Shown in pieces: positions 16,858 to 24,212 of a DNA stretch of 64,000 bases. Below the pieces are notes generated by a model. The model was not told where the DNA came from and did no database searches. It saw only the letters and a list, made by a program, of their open reading frames with translations. The translations under genes were made by a program, and so were the position numbers. This DNA comes from Polynucleobacter sp. 30F-ANTBAC (lineage in GTDB: Bacteria; Pseudomonadota; Gammaproteobacteria; Burkholderiales; Burkholderiaceae). Where the stretch lies: assembly GCF_018882385.1 (NCBI RefSeq), contig NZ_JACVON010000002.1:620001-684000 (forward strand), read 5' to 3'. Position 1 is the stretch's first letter. Every line of letters begins with the position of its first letter.

Positions 16858-18692
16858 GCGGATACGAGAAGTTTGAATTGAACAATATTTTGATCTACTT
16901 GATTAAAAATTCTGATGCCAAGTGTTTTGCATAATTCATTAATTAACCACAATCCTAATCCCATATTTTTCCCAGATTGCATTTCAAGTGAAGACTGGAA
17001 TTTAGATAAAGTAATTTCTTTAAGGTGACTATTCAAGAAATTTTCAATGAGAATTTCCACTTGTTTAGAAATATTTTCTTCGGCTAGTTGAGCTTTAATC
17101 GTTATGGTTGTGTTCGGCTCTGAGTGCTTATAGGCATTATCAATCAAATTTTTCATTATGATTTCAAATGTAAATTCATTGGTTATCACATATAAGTTGC
17201 TGTCGCATGTGATATTAAATCTTTTAGACTCTAGCTTTGAGGTAATTTTTGAAATCAAATCAACTAATTTAATTTTTGAGGTTTCTAACTCTTTACTGTG
17301 ATTATCTTTTTCAAGCATTAATGACCTAATGATGATTGAATTAATTTGATCAGCTGAATCAGAAATATTTTTAAATCTTTTAAAAATGCTGGGATCTGTA
17401 TTGTTGTAGTTGTTTTTTAGGTTGTCAATTGATAGTTGAATAATTGAAAGTGGGGTTTTAATTTCATGAAGTAGTATCCCGATTTCTTTTTCAAGCTCAA
17501 ATCGCCTATTTTTTTCTTTATTAGTTATAAGATCTTTGCTTTGATTTGCCGCGACCAAATTTTTCTTTTTTATGCTTTCCTCCTTTATGAAAATTAAAAT
17601 CATAAAACTAAAGAAGGCATAAAAAAATATATTTCTACCTAAGAATATATAAGTATCATCTGCCATTGCCCCAAGAAAACCTAAGTTTAGAGCGATGTTA
17701 TAAAGACCTAAGGTAACCAGTAATGTTGAAATGATTTTGATGGCATAGCTGTTCATCCAGATTACCAACTTAAAGTACACGTATATTGCTAGGGTGTAAT
17801 TTACAATTGCTAGATATAAAAATGTTTTTGTATCTATGATTCCTGCTGAAATGTATTTGTATCCAATATAAGCACACAGAATAGCTGTCAGAGAAGTCGC
17901 GATTTTATATATTAAAATTTTATTTAAATGAATCCTTATATATTCATTTAAGAACAATATAAAAAATACTATTGATAGGCCAGTTATTGCCGTTGTAAAT
18001 TGACTGCTTGGTATAAATGTTTGTTTGGTTATAAAGTCAATTGTTCCAGATCTTAAGAGTGATGATGCAGTGCTGGAAAGAATTCCAATCGCGAGCAAAA
18101 TGGTGATGACTGACTTATTTTTACTTACTAATACAGCTGACAGCATCATGAAAATAAAAGATACGCCAACATATATACCAATATAAATACTCTCGATCGA
18201 TTTCTTATTGTCAGCATCATCCCTTGAAAGAATTTCTGCGTAAAAATACACATTGCTTGTTGTGTTAATTTTTAAGTAGTAGATGTCGATAGAATCATCT
18301 TCTTCTATTTCAAACCTGTAAGCCAAGTCATTGGACTCTACAAGCGACCCTATTCTTGTGTCCCCATAAGTTTTAATAAGATTAACTTTGGTTTTTTTTT
18401 GCTGATAAAACTCAACTTTATCAAGATAGGTTGGTTTAACTCTGAGTACTAAACTAGATTTAGACTTTTCTTTTATCTTAATTTTGACCCAGTGTGTATG
18501 CGTTCCAAAGGGTTTGTTAATGGTATTGTCTGAGTCTGCAAAGTCGATAAACGGTAAGTCATCTTTTCCAACTTCATTAAATTTATCTTCAAAATAACTA
18601 TATTCAGCTTTAATTTTTTCCGCATAAGCTACCTGATACATGCCCAAAGTAAAGGATCCAATGATTATCAAGAGTCTTATTAAGTGTTTCAT
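16854..18692 (-). CDS. 7TMR-DISM sensor histidine kinase
   Basis: A 612-residue membrane kinase. It has a signal peptide (about 1-24), a periplasmic 7TMR-DISMED2-like beta domain (about 28-160), seven transmembrane helices (about 170-375), a coiled-coil linker, a HisKA domain with phospho-acceptor His in LLHEIKTPLS (about 400), and a HATPase domain with N box NLIDNAYKHS and G box GKNMGLGLWL. DISMED2 domains resemble carbohydrate-binding folds and sense small extracellular ligands. The gene is cotranscribed with the OmpR-type regulator and divergent from a small secreted protein. Confidence 0.92.
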   Translation of the reverse strand: MKHLIRLLIIIGSFTLGMYQVAYAEKIKAEYSYFEDKFNEVGKDDLPFIDFADSDNTINKPFGTHTHWVKIKIKEKSKSSLVLRVKPTYLDKVEFYQQKKTKVNLIKTYGDTRIGSLVESNDLAYRFEIEEDDSIDIYYLKINTTSNVYFYAEILSRDDADNKKSIESIYIGIYVGVSFIFMMLSAVLVSKNKSVITILLAIGILSSTASSLLRSGTIDFITKQTFIPSSQFTTAITGLSIVFFILFLNEYIRIHLNKILIYKIATSLTAILCAYIGYKYISAGIIDTKTFLYLAIVNYTLAIYVYFKLVIWMNSYAIKIISTLLVTLGLYNIALNLGFLGAMADDTYIFLGRNIFFYAFFSFMILIFIKEESIKKKNLVAANQSKDLITNKEKNRRFELEKEIGILLHEIKTPLSIIQLSIDNLKNNYNNTDPSIFKRFKNISDSADQINSIIIRSLMLEKDNHSKELETSKIKLVDLISKITSKLESKRFNITCDSNLYVITNEFTFEIIMKNLIDNAYKHSEPNTTITIKAQLAEENISKQVEILIENFLNSHLKEITLSKFQSSLEMQSGKNMGLGLWLINELCKTLGIRIFNQVDQNIVQFKLLVSA

Positions 18693-18807
18693 TCCTTAGA
18701 TCATATTACTTGATTGATCCCTCAAAATGTAGGAATTTGCAAGGTTTTGTGCTTTGGTTCAAATAGACTTGTCGCGTAGTTCTGTTAATTTAAATTAAAG
18801 GAAAGTT
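18693..18807. promoter_or_regulatory. Divergent control region, kinase operon / secreted protein
   Basis: A 115-base spacer. GAATTTGCAAG (18733-18743) contains TTTGCAAG and is the reverse complement of the motif in the 13727-13838 region; a second TTTGTGC follows at 18746-18752. A strong AAAGGAA ribosome site precedes the secreted-protein ATG. No unambiguous -35/-10 pair was assigned. Confidence 0.4.
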
Positions 18808-19275
18808 ATGACTATTAAATTTATTAAACCTATTGCCATTGTTACATCAATGTTTGCTGTATTTGCAATGTTATCCACTCCTGCTTATGCTCAAAAAGGA
18901 CGTAGAGCTTGCGGTGTTGTTGGCGAAGTTAATGGTGTTGCTGTTATGGCAATTCTCCAGGATCGTAACAAAGATGAAAATGGTAAAATTTGTAACAAAA
19001 TAATTGATGAAATGTCTGATAAATTGAAGAAAAACCCTCAGACTGCTAGCCTACAATTGAAGAGAATTCACAAAGATTCATGTGAGAGTGTTGGTTCGAT
19101 GTTCAAGTCAGCTAACTGGAACGAGCAAACTAAAGATAACTCTAGCGTTACTCCTCCTACTTATTCAAATTTCCCTGATATTTGTGATTTAATGAAAGCT
19201 GAAGATACTTACCAAGTTTCTAGAGCTCCAAATGATAAGAAAATGCCTATTTTCTCTATTACAAAAGTAAACTAA
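18808..19275 (+). CDS. Small secreted four-cysteine protein of unknown function
   Basis: A 155-residue protein with a clear Sec signal peptide (cleavage after AYA, residue about 28). The mature chain is hydrophilic, with four Cys (in RRACG, GKICNK, KDSCES and PDICDL) that could form two disulfides. I recognise no family. The mature part is Lys- and Asp-rich with predicted helices. It has its own strong ribosome site (AAAGGAA) and its own terminator, consistent with high-level monocistronic expression. Its promoter is divergent from the DISM kinase, so it may be a ligand, target or secretion substrate of the neighbouring system (inference). Confidence 0.8.
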   Translation: MTIKFIKPIAIVTSMFAVFAMLSTPAYAQKGRRACGVVGEVNGVAVMAILQDRNKDENGKICNKIIDEMSDKLKKNPQTASLQLKRIHKDSCESVGSMFKSANWNEQTKDNSSVTPPTYSNFPDICDLMKAEDTYQVSRAPNDKKMPIFSITKVN

Positions 19276-19296
19276 TTTTTAGTTTTTTTGTCAGGC

Positions 19297-19324
19297 AAAA
19301 CCACTCTTCGGAGTGGTTTTTTTA
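19297..19324 (+). terminator. Strong terminator after the secreted-protein gene
   Basis: AAAACCACTC / GAGTGGTTTT, a 10-bp stem closed by a TTCG tetraloop and running into a T tract. It marks the right edge of the AT-rich block. Confidence 0.92.
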
Positions 19325-19348
19325 TTTCTTTAATTTCTCGTTACGTTC

Positions 19349-19510
19349 TTATTTGTACTGATCATAAGATGGTAAAGGCTGCGACTTTGCCTCAACTCCG
19401 ACATCTTTTGCTTTTTGTTGGTATCTAATCCCTTCGTAAATACTTTGCTCTGTAATGGTGCCACATCCAACTAATAGAAGTGTGATGAGAGAGGGCATTA
19501 GTATTTTCAT
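19349..19510 (-). CDS. Small lipoprotein (53 residues)
   Basis: The minus strand encodes MKILMPSLITLLLVGCGT followed by 35 polar residues ending PLPSYDQYK. It has a short basic n-region, a hydrophobic core and the lipobox LLVGC with Cys16, so a type II signal peptide and a 38-residue mature lipoprotein. It follows the TonB-like gene by 22 bases on the same strand and probably shares its transcript. No family recognised. The lipobox and operon position are the reasons to believe it despite its size. Confidence 0.7.
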   Translation of the reverse strand: MKILMPSLITLLLVGCGTITEQSIYEGIRYQQKAKDVGVEAKSQPLPSYDQYK

Positions 19511-19532
19511 AATCAAAGTTTAATAAGCTCTC

Positions 19533-20351
19533 TTACTTACTCTGATTTAATTTACTGGATCCCCATTGATCCAATTGCCTTTGATCATGGGCACTTTCTG
19601 CCTCAATAGAGTCTTGCGGTAATTGTTTCAAGCAGGCAGCAAGTGCCTCAGGGCTGAGGGTTTCCAACGTTTTATTTTTCTTGATTTCTTGTGGGGAGGT
19701 GCCATCCCACGCAAATGGATTATTAAAGGCAGGTGGGTCTGGTAAGCAATCATCTCGATAGATGGGTGGGGCATCATCGGCAAAAGGCGAGAATGAAATT
19801 GTCTTTTCAAAAATCAATGGCTGGCCTGTCGGTGTTGGTGGAAGAGGTGGCATCGTTTGAATAGCTTGACGCGCTAATTTTTCTGCCACGTCAGACGTTT
19901 TCCACAGCGTATCCACCTTATCTATTGAGCCATTAGGGGCAATTTGTATTTTGAAGCGCACTTGACCTTGATCTGCTCCTTCAGTGGCAGTTCCCATCAT
20001 GCTACGCACTTGTTGTCCCCAAGAGTGTCTGTAGCCTTTACTATTTTTTAGTGTGTACTTGGCTGCAAAAGCCCATTCCTCAGCTGTGGGAGCGGCTGGA
20101 GCTGCTTGAGTAGCGGGGTTCTTGATGCTTAGATCCTGAGCTGCAAGAGCAGACTCTAGAGGTTCTATCTTTTTTGGTATTTCTTTCGGGTCATTTAATT
20201 GAACAACAACTGTATCTTCTAATTTCTTCGGATATGGATCTTTTGCGGGGATCCATATCCAGATAAAGCCAATATGTAATGCAATGGATAAAAATAAAGC
20301 CACCCTCAAAATAAATTGAGGGTGGCTCTTAAATCGATTAAAGAATGGCAA
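19533..20351 (-). CDS. TonB-family / TonB C-terminal-domain protein
   Basis: A 272-residue protein with an N-terminal membrane anchor (about 14-33), a Pro/Ala/Lys-rich linker and a TonB C-terminal-like domain (about 115-195: VRFKIQIAPNGSIDKVDTL, then ARQAIQTMPPLPPTP). This is followed by an extra polar tail of ~75 residues. The start is TTG at 20351; the next Met is far inside the protein. No exbB/exbD is adjacent, so it is either an orphan TonB-like energiser or an envelope protein using the same fold. It is transcribed away from ycaO, 22 bases after the ycaO stop, with the small lipoprotein downstream. Confidence 0.72.
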   Translation of the reverse strand: MPFFNRFKSHPQFILRVALFLSIALHIGFIWIWIPAKDPYPKKLEDTVVVQLNDPKEIPKKIEPLESALAAQDLSIKNPATQAAPAAPTAEEWAFAAKYTLKNSKGYRHSWGQQVRSMMGTATEGADQGQVRFKIQIAPNGSIDKVDTLWKTSDVAEKLARQAIQTMPPLPPTPTGQPLIFEKTISFSPFADDAPPIYRDDCLPDPPAFNNPFAWDGTSPQEIKKNKTLETLSPEALAACLKQLPQDSIEAESAHDQRQLDQWGSSKLNQSK

Positions 20352-20373
20352 AAATTAACCTATTGCAGTGTCA

Positions 20374-22083
20374 TTATGCAAATAGTTTGTCATAGGCTGC
20401 CAAGAGGCTTTGATGCATAGCGCTGGCTTCCATGTTCTCACCCAAGTCTTCTAAGCCAAAAAATCTTTCGCTTTGATCTAGGAGTGCTTTGGCTTGGCGG
20501 AGTGTTTCTTTACCGTAGAGTAGCTCTAAAGAATGATCATAAGTAGCTGGGTCATCAAATTGAATCAAGTTCTCAATACAGCGATAAACCAATCGACGGC
20601 TTGGGTTCAGTTGCTTGTAATGATGGATCCAATCGCATCCTTCTAAGATGCCTTCTTTGTCCCCAATGGCTAAAGCCAATAACGTTTTCAATTCACCGAT
20701 GCGAAGCTCTTTCCAGGGTGTTCCTACTGGGATAGCTAAGCCTAAGATCTCCCAAAGAGGGCGCTCATCATTGAGGTTCTGAGTTTGAAGCTCTGAGTAC
20801 AGCTCCTCGATCTCAGCGTCTGTGAGCGTGGATAGTCTTACTAGCGATGGGCGAATAAGATTGCCGACGCTGTTGTTTTCCCATTCCAGATCTTCAACAG
20901 GATAAATTTCAGACATGCCTGGTACCAATATGCGGCAAGCATACGCACCTTGCTCTGAAAAGTCGGATACGTAAGCATCGCAACCATCTGCTTCAATGCG
21001 CTGGCAAAGCCAGTTGTAATCTTCTTCTGTTGTTGAGCTAAAGTTCCAATCAACAAACGTATAGTCAGATTGCTTACTTAAAAAATTCCAACTGATCACA
21101 CCGCTGGAATCCACAAAATGGATTTCTAAATTGGATACAGAGTTAATTTCATCCATATCAAACCCAGGCTCGGCAAAGTTCTCTAACGAATCAAGAGCAC
21201 GGCCTTGAAGTAATTCGGTTAGGGCACGTTCAAGGGCAATTTCAAAACGAGGATGTGCGCCAAAGCTAGCAAAGCATCCTTGATCCTTGGGGTGGAGTAG
21301 GGTGACATTCATCACCGGATAGAGACCGCCTAAAGATGCATCTTTAACTAATATGCCAAAGCCAGCATCTCTAAGACCTTTAATGCCGCTAGCAATTTTT
21401 GGATAACGTGCAATCACTTCTTCAGGGACATCAGGAAGGCATAAACCCTCGCTAATAATCTTGTACTTAACGTGGCGCTCGTAGATTTCTGAGAGAGCTT
21501 GGCTGCGTGCTTCCATCATCGTGTTACCGGCAGCCATGCCATTGCTCACATATAGATTGCCAATGATGTTCACCGGAAAATAAGTGACCTCATCATCTCG
21601 TAGGCGCTTATAAGGAAGCGTGCAAATGCCACGTTCTATATTGCCGGAGTTCAAATCAACTAATACGGAGGCATCAATTGCACTATCAGGGTTGTAAAAA
21701 TTGTGTAATTCAGGATTCAGAATGCCTGTAGGCCAAGCTTCGCCGTCAATGGGGAACCATTTTTCTTGAGGGTAGTGAACAAAGGCAGCTTCGCTGCGTT
21801 TCTGACCTAAATAGAAGTGAGTCCAAAAGTAATGAGTGCCAAGTCTTTCAAAAAACTCCCCGAATGCACTGGCTCGGGCTGCTAATTCAGTCGCACCTTT
21901 GCCGTTGGCAAACAGCATCGGGCAATCACGATCTTTCACGTGGGTTGACCAAATACCCTCAACAGGGTTTAAGAGTGACGATTCATTTAAGAAAAACCCA
22001 CGATCTGCCAGCTTTTTCTGCATGGTAGCAATGGTGGATTCGAGAGAGGCATCTTTGCCTGGAATATAGCTTTGTGTAGTCAT
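20374..22083 (-). CDS. ycaO: YcaO-family protein (E. coli YcaO type)
   Basis: The 569-residue protein aligns by eye with E. coli YcaO (~586 residues) from the first residues: FIPGKDA-like start, then FANGKGATELAARASAFGEFFERL with the ATP-binding Glu-rich segment of YcaO domains, and SQALSEIYERHVK. YcaO-domain enzymes activate amide oxygens with ATP. The E. coli member is linked to beta-methylthiolation of ribosomal protein S12, rather than to azoline peptide synthesis. No precursor peptide or dehydrogenase gene is adjacent here, which supports the E. coli-like role. The TonB-like gene follows on the same strand. Confidence 0.9.
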   Translation of the reverse strand: MTTQSYIPGKDASLESTIATMQKKLADRGFFLNESSLLNPVEGIWSTHVKDRDCPMLFANGKGATELAARASAFGEFFERLGTHYFWTHFYLGQKRSEAAFVHYPQEKWFPIDGEAWPTGILNPELHNFYNPDSAIDASVLVDLNSGNIERGICTLPYKRLRDDEVTYFPVNIIGNLYVSNGMAAGNTMMEARSQALSEIYERHVKYKIISEGLCLPDVPEEVIARYPKIASGIKGLRDAGFGILVKDASLGGLYPVMNVTLLHPKDQGCFASFGAHPRFEIALERALTELLQGRALDSLENFAEPGFDMDEINSVSNLEIHFVDSSGVISWNFLSKQSDYTFVDWNFSSTTEEDYNWLCQRIEADGCDAYVSDFSEQGAYACRILVPGMSEIYPVEDLEWENNSVGNLIRPSLVRLSTLTDAEIEELYSELQTQNLNDERPLWEILGLAIPVGTPWKELRIGELKTLLALAIGDKEGILEGCDWIHHYKQLNPSRRLVYRCIENLIQFDDPATYDHSLELLYGKETLRQAKALLDQSERFFGLEDLGENMEASAMHQSLLAAYDKLFA

Positions 22084-22151
22084 GCGACATTCTAATAGAG
22101 CAAGCTAAGCTAAGGTAGTGCTAGTGTGAAAAAAGGTTTAACCTGATCCTA

Positions 22152-22244
22152 ATGAGCTTACTGAAAAAACTCTTACAACCATTCACAAAGCTACGGCAGT
22201 GGTTTGACGACATTCTGAGCTTGATCAAAGCCAATCTCAGATGA
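22152..22244 (+). CDS. Possible 30-residue amphipathic small protein
   Basis: ATG 22152 to TGA 22242 encodes MSLLKKLLQPFTKLRQWF plus 12 residues. The peptide would be a cationic amphipathic helix throughout (Leu/Ile/Trp/Phe on one face, Lys/Arg/Asp on the other), resembling small membrane-associated proteins or leader peptides. It lies in the ycaO / alternative oxidase spacer, 66 bases before the oxidase start. The ribosome site is weak and homologs cannot be checked, so this is tentative. Confidence 0.3.
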   Translation: MSLLKKLLQPFTKLRQWFDDILSLIKANLR

Positions 22245-22310
22245 AGATCCGATTTGTTTGAGATTTTAGGGCTTTCAACAGATTTATCTATTAAAGGCTA
22301 TGATCCTTTG

Positions 22311-22934
22311 ATGAACGATAAAACCAACATCTCTCTTCACTACAACCCCCAGAGTGCCTCTGACAGAATTGCGCTCTTTTTTACTAAAGTGATGCGCTTT
22401 TTTGCAGACACGTTTTTCAGAAAGCGATACGGTCACCGTGCAGTTGTACTCGAGACGGTGGCGGGTGTTCCTGGGATGGTGGCTGGCATGTGGACGCATC
22501 TCACAAGCTTGCGCCGCATGAAACCCGGGTATGGCCCTAAGATCAGAACGCTATTAGCAGAAGCGGAAAACGAAAGAATGCATCTCATGACTTTCATTGA
22601 GATTGCTAAACCTAATGCGTTTGAGCGTTACTTGGTCTTATTTGTTCAGGCTATTTTCTGGAACTTTTATTTCATTATTTACGTCCTCTTTCCAAGAACT
22701 GCGCATCGCATTGTGGGCTATTTCGAAGAAGAAGCTGTTTATTCGTATACCGAGTATCTCAAGCAGATTGATGAAGGTGGTACGCCGAATATCTCCGCGC
22801 CGAAGATTGCAATTGATTACTGGAAGTTATCACCGGATGCAACTCTAAGAGATGTGGTGATTGCTGTGCGTGCAGATGAGACAGAGCATCGTGATGCCAA
22901 TCATGAGTTTGCCAATGAATACGATGCCAAGTAA
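22311..22934 (+). CDS. aox: Alternative (cyanide-insensitive) quinol oxidase
   Basis: A 207-residue AOX-family diiron protein that would oxidise ubiquinol with O2 without pumping protons. The four Glu and two His iron ligands are visible in order: LETVAG, NERMHL (ExxH), FEEEAVYSYT, and ADETEHRDANH (ExxH). Two hydrophobic helices (MVAGM region and FVQAIFWNFYFIIYVLF) give monotopic membrane binding. ATG 22311 (MNDKTNISLHY) is preferred; an in-frame TTG lies at 22254. The gene end overlaps the convergent dgkA by 34 bases. No regulator such as NorR is adjacent. Confidence 0.92.
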   Translation: MNDKTNISLHYNPQSASDRIALFFTKVMRFFADTFFRKRYGHRAVVLETVAGVPGMVAGMWTHLTSLRRMKPGYGPKIRTLLAEAENERMHLMTFIEIAKPNAFERYLVLFVQAIFWNFYFIIYVLFPRTAHRIVGYFEEEAVYSYTEYLKQIDEGGTPNISAPKIAIDYWKLSPDATLRDVVIAVRADETEHRDANHEFANEYDAK

Positions 22935-23335
22935 GTATTAAAAAGAACAATTAACCAGGTTACCATGCAAAGGATCAGTGCGAGCATCACAGCCGCACTA
23001 CCAAAATCTTTAGCGCGCTTTGATAAACCGTGGATATCGAACGATATCCGATCAATGGCTGCTTCCACACTTGAGTTCAATAGCTCAACAATCAACACCA
23101 AAAATACGCTGGCAATCAGCAATACCTTTTCAATAGGCGTGCAGGGTAGAAATAGGGCGGTTGGAATTAATACAACTGCTAGAGCCAATTCTTGTCTAAA
23201 GGCACTTTCTTCCTCGAACGCGTATTTAAGACCATTCCAAGAATTAATGGATGCTTTGATTGCTCGCGTGATCCCTTTATTACCTTTATGAGGATTGTCT
23301 TTTATTGAGTATTTCGATTCCATTGACTCATCCAT
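22901..23335 (-). CDS. dgkA: Diacylglycerol kinase (prokaryotic type)
   Basis: Small integral-membrane lipid kinase that recycles diacylglycerol to phosphatidate. The 144-residue protein has three transmembrane helices, the conserved segment FRQELALAV, and the catalytic signature VELLNSSVEAAIDR followed by KRAKDFGSAAV. The N-terminus has about 20 extra polar residues compared with E. coli DgkA (122). It converges on the alternative oxidase gene. Confidence 0.93.
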   Translation of the reverse strand: MDESMESKYSIKDNPHKGNKGITRAIKASINSWNGLKYAFEEESAFRQELALAVVLIPTALFLPCTPIEKVLLIASVFLVLIVELLNSSVEAAIDRISFDIHGLSKRAKDFGSAAVMLALILCMVTWLIVLFNTYLASYSLANS

Positions 23336-23363
23336 TTAAAAGACCTATTAAGCAACACCAATG

Positions 23364-23379
23364 TGACATATTTATGTCA
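23364..23379. promoter_or_regulatory. Perfect palindrome upstream of dgkA
   Basis: TGACATA-TT-TATGTCA, 7-bp arms around two bases, 29 bases before the dgkA start and about 100 bases before the next gene on the other strand. It looks like a dimeric regulator's operator; the factor is unknown. Confidence 0.35.
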
Positions 23380-23479
23380 GTTGGTCATCAAATATTGGTT
23401 CTAAGTAAGCTGTTTTTATATTTTTCCACTAAGAAAAATGGTGAATCCTGTATCCTTTAAAAATATCAAAGGAGAAAAA

Positions 23480-24040
23480 ATGTCTAAAACTTTCGTGAAC
23501 CGTCTAACCTTGATCGGCAACGCTGCAGTTGAGGCGCTAAATATTGAGATCAACAACCGATTTATTGCTGATGAAAATAAAAATGGTCCAGGGGATAACT
23601 ATTCGGTTTATCGTGTGTTTTATGGCTTGAGTACCGCAGAAGCGAAGAAGCTCAACGAACAAGATGCTATTGAGGAGCTTTGGTACTCAGATGATTCTGA
23701 GTGGGAAGCGCCTTCTACTGGATTCACACTGTTTAGCTCGCCTGAAAAATTAGACGATCTACAGAGCCATATTCTTTTTCATGCGAGTGCCTTGGACAAG
23801 CAATTAATCGTTTGCAACCAAATCTATAACTTACCTATTAGCAAATGTTCAGTTAGATATCTTGTTCTGGATGGCCGTAAAGTTCATGAATTCAAAGCAT
23901 CTGCCAAGATTGATACGCCGAAGAAGCACACGGATAAAACAGATCAAATGATTGATTTTATTCGTGAAGAAATCAAGCAAGAAGCTTTTAAGAAAATGAT
24001 GAAGAAGATTTCTTGGGTTAAAAAATCCATGTATCGGTAA
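23480..24040 (+). CDS. Hypothetical cytoplasmic protein
   Basis: A 186-residue acidic protein without signal peptide, transmembrane segment or known motif. The C-terminus is a Lys-rich helix (EEIKQEAFKKMMKKISWVKK). I start it at ATG 23480, which has AAAGGAG seven bases upstream, rather than at an in-frame ATG at 23438 without one. The middle contains an EELWYSDDSEWEAPSTG segment, suggesting a mixed alpha/beta domain. It is monocistronic, with a hairpin after it. Function unknown. Confidence 0.75.
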   Translation: MSKTFVNRLTLIGNAAVEALNIEINNRFIADENKNGPGDNYSVYRVFYGLSTAEAKKLNEQDAIEELWYSDDSEWEAPSTGFTLFSSPEKLDDLQSHILFHASALDKQLIVCNQIYNLPISKCSVRYLVLDGRKVHEFKASAKIDTPKKHTDKTDQMIDFIREEIKQEAFKKMMKKISWVKKSMYR

Positions 24041-24052
24041 TCACTTTATGAA

Positions 24053-24084
24053 AATGACTAACTGCCTCTTAGTGGTTAGTCATT
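24053..24084 (+). terminator. Long hairpin after the hypothetical gene
   Basis: AATGACTAAC / GTTAGTCATT, ten perfect base pairs around a 12-base loop, starting 12 bases after the stop. There is no T tract, so this may be an mRNA-stabilising stem rather than a canonical terminator. Confidence 0.4.
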
Positions 24085-24178
24085 GACCAGTTCATGGTTT
24101 AAGTTGTTGAAAAAAATCAATTTTTTCAATATTTACCTCAGTCCTATACCCACATGGTTTTTGGCAATTTATGCTCAA

Positions 24179-24206
24179 TTGCAAATTTTTGCAGTTAAGG
24201 TATAGT
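24179..24206 (+). promoter_or_regulatory. Promoter of the Rrf2 gene, possibly giving a leaderless mRNA
   Basis: TTGCAA (24179-24184) and TATAGT (24201-24206) are spaced by 16 bases. The expected start falls at 24212-24214, on top of the ATG at 24213, and no Shine-Dalgarno sits at a normal distance. The spacer holds GCAAATTTTTGC, a palindrome that could be an autoregulatory site. Confidence 0.45.
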
Positions 24207-24212
24207 GAATTT

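Noticed and set aside
8160..19350. Search for att-like direct repeats bounding the tRNA-Arg accessory block
   Set aside because: No copy of the tRNA 3' end (GTTCGAATCGTGCTGGGC) was seen near the right border, and there is no integrase gene, so an integrative element is not claimed.
20374..22083. Azoline-modified peptide (RiPP) cluster around ycaO
   Set aside because: The protein matches E. coli YcaO along its length; no precursor peptide, dehydrogenase or cyclodehydratase partner is adjacent.
24171..24212. Upstream start for the Rrf2 regulator
   Set aside because: The extra 14 residues lie over the predicted -35/-10 elements; the family N-terminus MRITTKSR begins at 24213.
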